From Gonapodya sp. JEL0774 (Eukaryota > Monoblepharomycota > Monoblepharidomycetes > Monoblepharidales > Gonapodyaceae), in contig JADIIX010000003.1 in the NCBI GenBank assembly GCA_027604505.1, positions 306,176-370,175 on the forward strand: DNA of 64,000 nt, written 5' to 3'. The position numbers and the translations under genes are program-made. The notes below the pieces were generated by a model. That model ran no database searches, was not told the DNA's origin, and was given only the letters and a program-made list of their open reading frames with translations. Below, in pieces: positions 34,342 to 46,700 of the stretch; the first letter of the stretch is position 1; the number at the start of each line of letters is the position of its first letter.

Positions 34342-35861
34342 CCATTCGTCGTAGTATGTATTTACTGCAGGATAAAAAACTGGTTGCAAGCGGTTGGCGG
34401 CTGGCGAAAGCGGCGAGGATGACAGCTGGATTGTTCGAATACATTCACCCCCACCGTAAGCACAAATGGACAAGAACCCAAGCCCCAGAGAGGCAGCAAA
34501 TATGTGCAGAGCTAGGGACGAGATTGCACTGGGACTCACTTTTGCGACGTAGGTTGTGTCCCGAATCCTTTGCGGCGTTCGCTAGCGCCGTGGATTGTTG
34601 AGACGGAAGCAAAGCGTTCTTCGGATGTAGAAACCGAGAGGCAGAGAAGATTTTGATATAATCCACGGGATCAAGGTATCGACGAGGGTATATCCTCGAC
34701 AATTGTGGGGTGTGGTTGCTGCTCGGTTTGACGAGCTGTGGGTTACCTTCAGTTGGTTCAAACTAACTTCATCTCTAAATGAAAGCATGTCAAGCTTTGC
34801 TGGTCAGGGACTAAATGTATCCTAAAGAGTTTATATTTTTTTCCAAATGAAGATTTTCGGCTCCCATTCTCGGATTCATGCTGAATGATGCCGGGAAGTC
34901 TGGCTGGTACTAACTATACGAAAATACGGTAAACTTACTTGTTTGAAGCGACATGAACAGAGCTAGGACATTTGCGATGAGTATCGACCTGTCCACACAC
35001 GGGTTTCACTGCCATTTTCTTTGTACTCATTTCAGCACTTAGATGGCGTTGATTAGTTAGTTTGTTTACTGTATTTCCGCACGTTGAGCATGGCCGTACA
35101 CGTATTGGTGCTCGGGTATTCAGTTTTTCCACATGCGTTAATGGGGGTGGTCATGCTCATGTGGTGATTTAGTTGTCTCTGTTTATGGCATGTTGCTGCT
35201 CTATGATAGTGCTCGGCGTGTGGTCGCTGACCACCCGCTACCTCCAACTGCCAGTGTGGACATGAGCTAATCCTGATCCAGGCAATTCCCTCTTTTCGCA
35301 GAAGCTCCAGATGGATCGCGCACATGGTACGTTCATGGTGGTCGTGACCTTCCCTCACCAGTGTGAAGCTCCATGGGTTACTGTCGCCTGCCAAGCCCAC
35401 CATCAGGCCTGCCCAGTGGAGTGTGGACTACTCGGATTAATAACAGGAAAATGTTGTGGTTGTGCCTAATTGCATATTGATTTTGGTTCACGCGTTCTGA
35501 TTTCAACATCATGATTGTCCACCACCACAAGCCACCGGAGGTTTCAAAGCTCACATAAGATTACAAAGATACATATATGCGGATGTTGTAGTTACGGGAA
35601 TTTGAATATTATTGGGCCGTGTTACCTCACTCGCCTCTCTCGAGAAACGCCTTTTTCCGCATGGGGGGACTCTTTGGGTTCTTTCCTTGTCTCGGCGCTG
35701 GCGTTGACACTTGCATGGATCCAACACGGTGGAGAAGAAAGTCATTGCGTAGATCATGAGTGTGGGCTGATCAAGATGGTGCAGCGGTGACGACACCGCC
35801 TGGCAGCAGCTTTCGCAACAGTTACCCCTCGCCCCACATTTACCGACACAATTCCTCGGCG
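34342..35861. other. Longest gene-poor stretch, with possible IFT46 upstream exons and Cys/His-rich frames
   Basis: The first 400 bases may contain additional 5' exons of IFT46. From about 34940 to 35400, on the minus strand, two overlapping frames are rich in Cys and His (for example CPHWQLEVAGGQ and PCSTCGNTVNKLTNQRHL), but no complete zinc finger or gene model can be built. The rest is AT-richer sequence and should include the DHTKD1 promoter just before 35862. Confidence 0.4.
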
Positions 35862-38800
35862 ATGCTCAGAACGGGCCAATCCCGCACCATAGAATCGCGA
35901 AGATGGGGCTCAATCTTCTTGCCCTTGTCCATCCCTGCCCTCCGTATTCAGAATGGGAGCGGCGCTCCTCAACGAAGGTTCTATTTGAATGAAGGAGTCT
36001 ATGGGGTCAGATCCAAAAAATCACACCAGTATGGAGACTGTAAGTTTCATTCCTCAAAGTGACTGGGTTACCACCAAGATTCAAACATTGAATGCTGTTG
36101 TCCTTCCTAGTCACCGCCGAGGAAGTGACAAACCGACTTCAGAACGCCAATCTTGTCAGGCTATCGAATGAATTTAAGAGAGAAGGTTATCGAATGGCCC
36201 AATTAGATCCTCTGGGCCTTACAGAGAAAGAGTCGGTCCCGGAACTCATTCCGGAGAGGTTTGGAATCGATCCTGAGGGTAAAAAGGTGGGCATTTGCCC
36301 TGCGATTTCCCCTACCATTTTTCGACAATATACATCCTCCTTTCTGTTTTCTTTTTAAGGGTCGCAAATCCTTCAATGTCTCTGGAATCCTCACCATGCC
36401 GTCCCATATCGATTCTAAGTCTGTTCCAGTGAAGGACGTAATCTCACACCTTCAATCTGCCTATTGCGGCAGGATTGCCTTTGAATTCATGCATCTTCCA
36501 GACGCTGGTGAGCGTCGGTGGTGGGCGGTTAACGTCGAAAGACTGGCTGGCGAGAAGAACATCCATGGAGGATTGGGATTCATTACTGACCCCCGGCGGA
36601 AGAGGCTCTGGGAGATTTTGACTCGAAGCGAGGTAAGAACTCACCTAGTTTCTTTGAGTATGCAGACATCCAATTCACCTTACACCAGGCGTTTGATCAT
36701 TTCATGGCCCAAAGGTTTCCTAATGTCAAACGCTATGGGCTGGAGGGGGCGGAATCCATGATGGTGGTCATGGATACCTTGTTTGAGGAAATGGCGAGGG
36801 CAGGTGTGAAAACTACTGTTATAGGGATGCCCGTGAGTCCTATTGCAATCGCTGGAGTCTCTCAGTTTCATGGGGCTAACGGAACTCTGTGTCCGACTAC
36901 CAGCATCGTGGTCGCCTGAACCTGCTCACAGACCTGCTCAAAATGCCTCCTCGACTGCTGTTCCACAAAGTACGAGGAAACGCTGAGTTTCCGGAAGATG
37001 GTTCCGTCCCTCCGCACATTATCGGAGACGTGATTTCCCATCTTGCCACGAGTGTGGATTTGACTTACGGTGATCATTCTATCCGAGCGAGCTTGTTGCA
37101 CAATCCGAGCCACTTGGAGGCTATTAATCCTGTGGCCATGGGGAAAGCACGATCGAAGCAGGTTGATTACCGTTCCATTGCCAATCTCGTGGTCAACTGA
37201 CCCTCTTGTTCTTCTCTAAACAGCTTGACCTCTTCAGCACCACCGAAACGCCTTGTTATCTTGGGGACATGGTTTCTTCCATTATCATTCACGGTGACTC
37301 CGCGTTTGCCGGACAGGGCATTGTTATGGAATCCATGGGTCTATCTGCTCTCCCTCACTTCACTTCTGGAGGCAGTGTACATCTCATTGTCAACAACCAA
37401 ATCGGTTATACAACAGAAGCGCAGAACGCTCGAAGCACGGTTCATGCCAGCGATGTCGCAAAGGGTGTCCTAGCACCCGTGGTCCATGTCAACGGTGATT
37501 CCCCAGAAGTACGTACGGAGCCTTTTCACCATGGAAGACAATATCAATTCAGTCTTGTTCGCCTCAGGACGTAGCGCGAGCGACGATGCTTGTGTGGAAA
37601 TATCGTGAAGCGTTCCGGAAAGATGTTATTCTTGATCTCATCACCTACCGTCGTTGGGGTCACAACGAAATGGATGAACCCTGTGAGATAAATCGGTTGC
37701 AGGATAGTCCTCGTTTTATTGGCTGACGCATATTCTCCAGCATTCACTCAACCGCTCATGTACAAAACAATTCGCTCCCGTCCTTCCGTTCCCGCCCTTT
37801 ACGAGCAAGAGCTTATAGATGCGAACTCAAATGTTGTTTCTGCTGATTTGTCGGTCAGCTTGAGAGCAGACTACAAGGCATTTCTTGATAAAGAAGACTC
37901 TGAGAGCGCTGGGTTTGTACCGAAAGCAGACCATTTGGAAGGAAAATGGAAAGACATGACCAGCGGACTGTCGTGGGAGACTAATGTGCCCACGGGTATG
38001 TTATCAATCTTGTTGTGGCTTGGTGGTGATGTACATTGATGTATTGCCTGTTGTGCCAGACTTTCCACTTGAGTCCCTGAAGGCCATTGGCTCTGGTTCT
38101 GTCACAGTGCCAGCAGGGTTTGAAGTTCACCAGCGTCTCACAAAGTTTCACATTGAGCCTCGACTCAAAAAAGCTGCTGAAGGGAAAAGTCTGGACTGGG
38201 CAACCGCTGAAGCGTTGGCATGGGGCAGCTTAATGGCGGAAGGGTGCGTTTGTCACAATGTTTGGACTGTTCGAAGGTTAGTGAAATCAAAACCGTGCCT
38301 TTCCTAGATACGATGTCCGAATATCTGGTCAGGATGTGGGCCGAGGAACATTTTCTCATCGGCACGTTATGCTCGTAGACCAGCAAACGGAAGACATACA
38401 CGTTCCGCTCGATGCATTCTTCCAATCTCCAGCATCCGCGTCTGTGCTGGCGCTTTCGTCTCCAACGTCTGCGAATCCGCACCCTCGAACAGGGCGACTG
38501 GAGATTGCGAACTCTAATTTGTCGGAGCTGGCCGTGCTCGGATTTGAGTATGGGATGTCAATCGATAACCCGCGACGACTCTGCATATGGGAGGCACAGT
38601 TCGGTGATTTCTTCAATGGTGCCCAGGAGATTATCGACACTTTTATCGCGAGTGGAGAAGTAAAATGGTTGAGACAAAGTTCGCTCGTTATGCAACTCCC
38701 GAGTGGCTGGGAAGGTGGTGGGCCGGAGCACACAAGCGGTAGAATGGAGCGATTCTTGCAAGTGAGTCTTCCTAGTATTGTTCCGGGGAAAGGAAATTGA

Positions 38801-39523
38801 ATTGATCAACGCCCATAGCTGTGTGATGATCGCTTCGATGTGTCAGGCAAATCAGTGGAACCGTCGATCCCGTCTTTCTCCGTTGCATTCCCTACAACAC
38901 CCGCGCAAATGTTTCATCTTCTTCGCCGACAAATGCATTTCTCCTACCGAAAGCCTCTGATCATTATGACACCCAAAGGTTACCTCAAGCACCCACAAGT
39001 TGTTTCCGACCTCACTGAAATGGGCCCTGGCACCACTTGGAAACCAATCCTTCCCGATCCTCTTCTAAATGAAGAATTGAATGATCTGCGAAGAGTTGTA
39101 TTTTGTTCTGGCAAGTTCTATTTTGAGCTCTTGACTAAACGGAAGGAACTTGGATTAGACCGGGAAGTCGCGCTCATCCGATTGGAGGAGCTTTGTCCCT
39201 TCCCTGCGTTTGAGCTACAAGAATCAATTGTGAATCCCATCAAGCAAAAGGCGGGTCACGTGATCGAGTGGCTTTATGCGCAGGAGGAGCCACAAAACCA
39301 GGGTGCCTGGACCTTTGTGCAGCCTCGTCTTTCCCAAATTCTCGGAGAAAATGTGAGTCCTGCTGATTGCTTGTTGGTTTTGATGAGCAAAATCTGACGG
39401 ATTATCTGAAAGATCGTGTACTGTGGGCGCACCACGAGCGCAGTACCAGCCACTGGTATCTCAAAGTGGTACAAAAAAGAACAGCAAACAGTAGTCGAGA
39501 AACCATTTGATGGACTTGCGTGA
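35862..39523 (+). CDS. DHTKD1: 2-oxoadipate dehydrogenase E1 component (DHTKD1-type), mitochondrial
   Basis: A thiamine-diphosphate E1 enzyme related to 2-oxoglutarate dehydrogenase. The DHTKD1 type acts on 2-oxoadipate in lysine and tryptophan breakdown. [20 protein letters not shown] is a basic leader suited to mitochondrial import. About a dozen exons then follow the family order: [40 protein letters not shown] and [20 protein letters not shown]. Next [19 protein letters not shown], then [20 protein letters not shown] with the ThDP GDS-N region ([13 protein letters not shown]). Then [45 protein letters not shown] and [20 protein letters not shown]. The stop is at 39523, after [23 protein letters not shown] and the R-GNAEFPED segment favour DHTKD1 over OGDH. 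It is full length with all cofactor motifs. Confidence 0.9.
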
Positions 39524-39838
39524 TTTCTCATTATCTGTTGATTCTCGCTCATAAATGTTCACCGACCCTGTTGGAGTGACGTTTCCACGGCGGACAAATC
39601 ACCATCGTATTCCACCGAAGCAGGCAGAGATGAGGGGACTGCATTTCCGTCCGTCCAAACTGCCCAATCCATGTCGATGTTAATGGGACTGTTTGACTGG
39701 TTTGCTGTGGGCCAAAGAAATAAAATGGAGAAACTCGTCTGAGGCCTGGCCGTACGGATGGATACCTTCCGCGAGGCCACAACCCTCTCATAAAACCTTC
39801 TCTTACAAGAAGCGCTTGCACAATCAACCTCACCTGTG

Positions 39839-41734
39839 ATGACCACCACCAAACCTGCTTGCAAATATGGAGTGGCCTGCTACAGACGAAATGCAGCTCA
39901 TTTGAGCGAATACTCGCACCCCGCAAAGCCGGAAGACCAGAAGCCAGTCGCTCCCGCTCCTGGCTCACCCCATCTCGCAGCTCCGATCCCCTTATCCCTG
40001 GGCTCTGACAGCGATGCTGATGACGATCTGGCTGAAATTGATGGCGTCAAGCCACTACGGGTGCTTGGCGACGGCGAGACGGTCACAGTTTCCTCCAAGT
40101 CCAGCAGCAGCACATATGAAATAAAGCGCACGTTTGATCACTACTATTGCAAGTGTCCCGCATGGAGAAATCAATCGCGGGGTGAGTCGAATTGTGGAGA
40201 GTGTGGAAGCTTATCTCAAACTGTATCATTGAATTAACTAGCTCCCGTGAATGGAAGAAGTTGTAAACATCTTCGTGAACTTCTTGGAGACGCCTACGAG
40301 GATGCGAGAGTGAAACGATTTGGTGGTTCTTTCTCAGCTGGTAGTCCCACAAAAAAGCGCAAGGCACGCGGGGATGATGAGGATGATGAGGACGACGACG
40401 GCAAAAATGGTAGTTCGAGCTCATCTGCACCATTGAAGAAAGTAAAAGTGGATGTATTGCTGGCGCAGAGCTACGAAATTGATGGAAGTGAGTGGGAAAA
40501 CACGTGGTTGTCCGGCACCAGTTTTCCTCATGCCTTTCTAAATCTATGATCAAGACGTGGATCCAACAGGCTGGTGGATCTCGGAGAAGCTGGATGGAGT
40601 CAGAGCATATTGGGATCCCAAAAATCGCCAATTCTACTCCCGCCTTGGAAATCCGTTTACGCCCCCAGACTGGTTTATTGATAAACTTCCTAAAGACATG
40701 TCGCTAGATGGCGAAGTAAGTTATTTCAGAGATTGATTAACTGTGAATGGACTCTCACCTGTCAACACGAAAAGCTTTTTGGGGGTCGTGGCAAGTTCAT
40801 CGAGACGGTCTCCACGGTGAAGACCATGAACAGCAAAAACTGGGGCAAAGTAACTTTTCAGGTCTTTGATGCACCAAGTATCGGGGACCAACCATTTGAG
40901 AGCCGAATGAAGGTGCTTGAGGAACTATTCATGAAAACACCGTGAGTTATTCCTGTTTTGTAACGAATCACGCATTCTCACATCAAATATGCAGAATTGA
41001 TCATGTGAAGCTTGTGAGGCAAACCCTGTGTACAGGCCAGTCCCATGTCCTCAAAATGCTCAAAGACGTAGAGAATGTTGGCGGTGAAGGACTAATGCTG
41101 CGAAAGCCAGACTCACGGTATGAAAAATCTCGAAGCAATACTTTACTAAAAGTGAGTCAGTGATCTGTCTTGGGACGCTCTTCAAATTGACGCATCACTG
41201 GTCCGCCCCCTTTCCAGGTGAAATCATTCTACGATGCTGAGGCGCTTGTGGAAGGTCATGAAGTGAGTTGTTGTCTGAAACAGAGATCGAGAGTTTGGGT
41301 AGCAGAGAACAACCTTGAACGCAATTTTGCAAAACGCAGCCTGGAAAGGGGAAGAATACGGGCGTCATGGTGAGTCGAAACGGTTGAAAGCACCCCCCTT
41401 CATTATTCTTCATCTCTTGCTCTTATCTCTAATACTCCTCTCTCAGGGCGCTCTCAAGGTACGTGTGATATCAACGAAGTAATTGAGTTGTCGACACAAA
41501 ATTTCCTTCTGTAACCCGCAGTGTGCAATGGCAAGTGGCAAAAAGTTCCGTGTAGGCACTGGATTCACAGACAAGGAGCGAGCCAACCCTCCCAAGATTG
41601 GGAGCATCATCACGTATCGATTTCAAGAGCTCACCAATGACGGTGTTCCGCGATTTCCTTCATTTGTTGGTGAACGTATTGACATGGATAAGCCAAAGGA
41701 TGCGGTTGTGAGAGTCGTTGCCAAGGATAAGTAA
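39839..41734 (+). CDS. PBZ-SWIM-DNA ligase fusion (ATP-dependent, LigE-like catalytic part)
   Basis: A three-part protein. Residues 7-30 hold a poly(ADP-ribose)-binding PBZ finger, ACKYGVACYRRNAAHLSEYS plus HP, with the exact C-x5-C-x6-H-x5-H spacing. After an acidic linker comes a SWIM finger (YYCKCPAW ... GRSCKHL, CxC..CxH) split by an intron. Then a basic/acidic linker (KKRKARGDDEDDEDDDG) and a nucleotidyltransferase core. Motif I is ISEKLDGVRAYWD with the adenylated lysine in KLDG. Further motifs: RLGNPFTPPDWF, LDGELFGGRGKF, FQVFDAP (motif III), EGLMLRKP (IV), LLKVKSFYDAEA (V). The OB fold has RVGTGFTDKERANPP and PRFPSFVGER. This core matches small bacterial LigE-type ligases, not eukaryotic Lig1/3/4. 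It presumably seals nicks at PARylated damage sites, an inference. About ten introns. Start is the ATG after GTG at 39836. Confidence 0.88.
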
Positions 41735-41918
41735 TTGACGAAATGGAAACTACATTTAAATATATTATTTCCGTTGCCAAATATGAGGCGGTAGTGACTA
41801 AAACATTAGGTTTTGCTTGATACGTCGTGAAACATTATTCTGCAGTCGATGATGATTGTGGGGATGATGGTGGGAATACAGTACTTGCGGGTTGATGGGA
41901 TCTGGTTGATGTCCCGAC

Positions 41919-43669
41919 ATGTCAGCAATCTCCCTCCGTATCCGCCATCCTGTCTCGAAAGCCTTTCTCCGATCGAGCAATCTACGTGGATCCAGGGTTG
42001 CTGCCTTACCTCCGCGACGATGGGAGCCATCGCGCCAACACTCTCCTTGCGCGAGCTCTTCCCAGAGTTTATGCCAGGCTCGTCGCTCGTTTTACACCAA
42101 AAAAGCGCGCTCCGCAATGGGAGGGATCTTCGCTCAATTCATGGGCGAAGCCAAAGAAGAAATCGGTGATTTGAACGGTAACGGGAATCAAAAACTAGAC
42201 TCTCCAGAATTGGAAGAACTTATGCAAAGTGAGAAGCTGTGAACAATACCAGTCATTTTTCGTAGCGTAATACTTACGCTCTCATAAACAGAAATTCTGC
42301 CAAACGAGGCCATTCTTCACCGACTTTATGATGACCAACGAATCGGTGTTGAACCCAAGACGCAAGTTCGGATTGTCCGAAGAGTTCTTCAAGCCATGAG
42401 GGACTCAGATGGGGTTGATGAAGATGAGCGGGATATTGTACATGGACTTTTGGACTCAGAGCTTTGGAAATGTGATTCAATCATATCTACTGGGTATTTG
42501 AGGTAACGAGAGCTCGTTGACACACACACACTCCATCACTGCCAGTATCTCTGGAAGATCCGAACACGCTGACAACTCTGGCCATTGTTCTTTCGCGACA
42601 TTCTACCGGTATGCTGCGCTGTTCGTCACGGTGAAGCGCTTCCCACCAAGTGAACGTTTTGAATCCTCTTCGCAGAAGGCATCCCTGCTAGCATCACCTT
42701 ACTCCATTCTATCCTCCGAAATAATCATCACGCAAATGCTGAGTACGTTCTTGCTCAGCTTATACACGCGGGTTTGGACCCCGACTACCCACCACCAGAC
42801 AACACCGCCGCGGCAATTCACATGCTCGACCACCTCGCCACTGGTCATGGACATCCGCAGGCTTGCTATACTCTCGCAAGCTACTTTGCCGCGTCGAAAG
42901 ATCTGCAAGAACGGAAACGGGTCCCCGAACTCCTTCTAACTGCTGCTGAAGCTGGAGTTGGACCTGCCTGGACACAACTGGGTGTTCTATATGGTTCAGG
43001 ACAGGGAATTGTTGAAACTGACCTGGCAAAGAGCTTAGACTGTTACGAGAAAGCGGCGGCGCTCGAGAATCCTCAAGGCGCGTTTGTAGCTGGAACAATG
43101 TGGATGGATGGGAAAGGAACTCCAGATGGTACAAAAGACCCTGCCAAGGGGCTTGAATACATCAAACAAGCTGCGGCACGAGGTGTGATGCTTGCAAGCT
43201 TGCTTGCTTGACATTGGGGACTTTGCAAATTTTCGTTCTGGCAGGTCTTCCTGTTGCTCAACATAATCTTGCAATCGTTCACTTTACGGGTCTCAAAGAT
43301 GCTGCGGGATCTACCATTCTGGAAGTATCTATTCCCACTGCTGTGGAATACTTCAAGATGGCGGCGGAGGGCAAATTTCAGCCGTCACAAGTAAGTTCCC
43401 TGTGAACTCAGTTCATGCTACATTCGGTTATGGACGGCATGCACCATTCCACTAGATCAATCTTGCCAAGCTTTACTTGGCTGGTGAGCATCTTCCTCAA
43501 TCTAGTGTGATTGCTCGGAAGTATTTGAGCGAAGCCGTTGCCCTAGGGGGCTCAGTGGTATGTAGTCTCTACGAACCGAGCAATGGTCTGATGAGTCTGA
43601 TCGAGTTTGTAGGCCGATGATGCAAGAAAAATTCTCCAGGAGATGGGTGAAGAAGAAGACACATATTAA
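41919..43669 (+). CDS. Sel1-repeat protein with probable mitochondrial leader
   Basis: The N-terminus MSAISLRIRHPVSKAFLRSS and the following Arg/Ser-rich segment (no acidic residues for about 50 residues) look like a mitochondrial presequence. After introns at about 42233-42292 and later, helical repeats appear: HANAEYVLAQLIHAGLDPDY, HPQACYTLASYFAASKDL, GPAWTQLGVLYGSGQGIVET, NPQGAFVAGTMWMDGKGTPD, LPVAQHNLAIVHFTGLKDAA and INLAKLYLAGEHLPQSSVIA. These fit Sel1-like repeats (A..LG.LY..G.GV..D...A...Y..AA..G). Such repeats mediate protein-protein contacts; mitochondrial Sel1 proteins include respiratory assembly factors, but no specific orthologue is recognised. The last exon ends EMGEEEDTY at 43669, only 54 bp from the 3' end of the kinase gene on the other strand. 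Confidence 0.78.
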
Positions 43670-43723
43670 TTCTGAATCGCCTATCACCAACGGTTATACC
43701 CCAATAACAAAATGTCGCACTAT

Positions 43724-46700
43724 TTACTGTTGTGGTGGCGCTAAAGGTGGACCACCATTGGCAGTGGTCATCCTTGTCCTGTCTACCTCGGTCATCAGTT
43801 GGATCCTCCATCCTTTCGACCGACCACCAGCTGCTACAAACATCATATCACGATTTTGGCACAAGAATCGCATTGCTTCTCCCTTCGGAGCTTTCATGAC
43901 CTGCACAATTGTCCCCGTCTTCCAGAGAGCGACTTCCACTGTTTCGCTGCAAACGGCCGCTACGTAATGATCTGGTGCGAGTATTACACGTGATGGTGGC
44001 TCCGACCATTTGATCATATAACCTTTCGGTCCACCGTACCCAAGTGATTGCGAGTCCACCGGGTTTCCGTTTGCGTCCACAATCCGCGAAATATTTGAGA
44101 AGGTCGCCAAGAAGACCTTTTGGACTTCATCCAGGGACTTCTTCTGCGCACCACCTGTCGGAGCAACGGCAGCACGTATTTTCTTGTTGATGGTTGAGTT
44201 TGGTCGAATGAGTGTGCCGATCTTTTGCTTAACTGCGTCGGAGAAGGGAATTTGGGACCAACTTTGCCACCGTGGGTTGTTCATGGCGCCAAACCTGCCC
44301 ATATTGTCCAGGAATTGATTGGCAACCGGTAGTTCCAGAACCTGTGCGGTGTCGGCTTCTATGAGATTGCCCTCCAAGTTGTAAGCGAGGAAAAGCTGCT
44401 TGATGAAAACACCATCGTGCATAAGACTAATCGATTTTGGAGTCTCAGGTAGCCAAAAGTCTTTGACTTTAAGGAACTTGAGATAAGGTTCCATCGCCCA
44501 CTCGTACCACACGGCAGTATTCCCACTCAATGCGGGTGACACGAGGGCAAGCATGTGCACCGATTGCTGCGTTCGCTCCACTACGAACATTTTGGAAGAC
44601 TTGCTGCCAAGGATCTTGATGTAGTCATTCGCCCATTGGTTCACCAACTCAGCACTCCCCTGCAGTGGTTGCTGCTCCTGTTGGAGATTCACGCGAGAAT
44701 AAGGATCGTCTTCGTCTTCGGGTTTTGCTGCGGCGGCAGGTCTTTCTATCTTCATCCGAAGACAGACCGCAGCATCGTCAGCCGCTTTAGGGCCACACAC
44801 CTGCCCGATTCGGTAATGAATTAGCTTCTTGATACTCCGGAGCTTGTACTGCCGAACATGATCATTTCGGCCAGATAACGCCAGCATTACGCCGTAGTCT
44901 TCAAGCACACAAATCTGACGGAATCGCACTTCCTGGATAATGGCGATCGCCTTTTGCTGGTCCTGCGGTTGTGTTGTGTCGATGACATACAGCCCCTTCT
45001 CCGTCCCGAAAACAAAGAACGGCCCGATAAGGTCTCCGGTATTTATTTCTGCTGGCACCCTGGAGTCACCCAGCGGGATGGCATACAGTAAGCGTTTTTC
45101 GCTGACACCACTGGCAGACTCGGGTGGCTGGTTGAGGAAAAGACGGGAGCCCCGATCAGGATTCTACCACAGCACTTGGAGAAGTCAGCTAGGCAATTCA
45201 TACCGGCATGGAGCCCCGGGGCGTCCTCAAAGCAGGATCAATAGGAGCTGATTGCGCTGATGCTCCACCATTCACAGCAACCCTTACGTCATTTGAGGAC
45301 GACACAGCCGACTGGGGATTTGCCACCGCCACTGGTGGTTGCGGACGAGGCTCTGCTGCGACCGCAGGCATCGGTGGTGGAAGTTGCAGAGCCGGACTGT
45401 CGAAGTTCTGGAAAGGATCTCTTTCATCGTCGTCGTCTGTGGTCTTCTTGCCTGATTTTGCAGCCTCGCGGTCGCTACGATAACGAAGAACCAGTTCGGC
45501 GAGGATCTCCTGGCGCTTTTGTTGTGTAGCAGCACGAGCCTTCGCGAAAAACTCGTGGTTGAGGAGTTGAGCTGCCGAAGGACGCGCTTTCGGATCTCGA
45601 ATGAGACTGCGTCCGGTGAACAAAGAATTAACACTTGTCCAAATATGGGTGTGACTACACGCAGTTGGAACTTCCTTGTGTGACACGTTGTGCTATGGTA
45701 CCACCAAGCACGCTCCTGTGCCAAATGATGTTCACCTCTCCACCATGCAACCCACCATTGTGCAACAAAATCCTTGAATTCCTTGGTGAAACCCCTTGGC
45801 TTCGCGAAACCTAAATCATTCATCTTAGGAATCAGATGCAATGCTCGCATTGGATGGATCTCGGCAAGGGGAGGATTCTTTTCCGCAATCTCAATCGCAG
45901 TAATGCCGATGGACCAAATATCCGCTTTCGAATCGTAGGATGCAGAAGAGGACGTGGGAGTTTCCGGTTCGCAGGCGATGACTTCGGGAGCCATCCAATA
46001 GCTGGATATTGGTGCAATAGAAGAGAATGAATGAGCCGTCTTCGGTTTCAAATGAACATCCTCCTCGCCCCTTTAAACCGCCATGTCGAAGGTACGAATC
46101 CACTGCGGCACAAATTGACAGGACAAACGAGAATGCCGACGGCAGGTTTCCGACCCTCGCAAATACTCACGGTGTACCAATGAAGGTCCTGGCTCGATCT
46201 CCGGCTTGCTTGAGCTTCGCCGAAACGCCAAAGTCTCCGAGTTTGACTTCTCCGCCGTCTGTCATAAACAAGTTACCTGCCTTGATGTCACGATGAATAG
46301 TGTGGGTCTTTGTGTGCAGATAGTCAAGACCCTGAGTGCATTAAAATCACGAGAAAGGTCAGCTGAAACGCTTGGTGCCTAACCGGAAAGGCTTACCTTC
46401 AGTGTTTCGTAGAGAATAACGGAAATGACCGCCTCCGTAAGTGGCTTTTTGATGCCTGCGGGGGTGATTCTTATTAGGCAGACACCGATTTCAGTCGAAA
46501 ACAACTACACTACCTCTGTAAATGCTGTCGAGCGCACCCCCTCCACAAAATTCCATACAAATCTGTTTCCATGAATCCAGACAAGAAATATTTCGCAATC
46601 CATGCGAGCGTAGGCAGTACGTGAGAAGAGGGACAAAGCATATCAGCAGCAGCAACATCAGTTTTATGGTCATCGCTCGCAGCAGGCCACTCGTGTTGAG

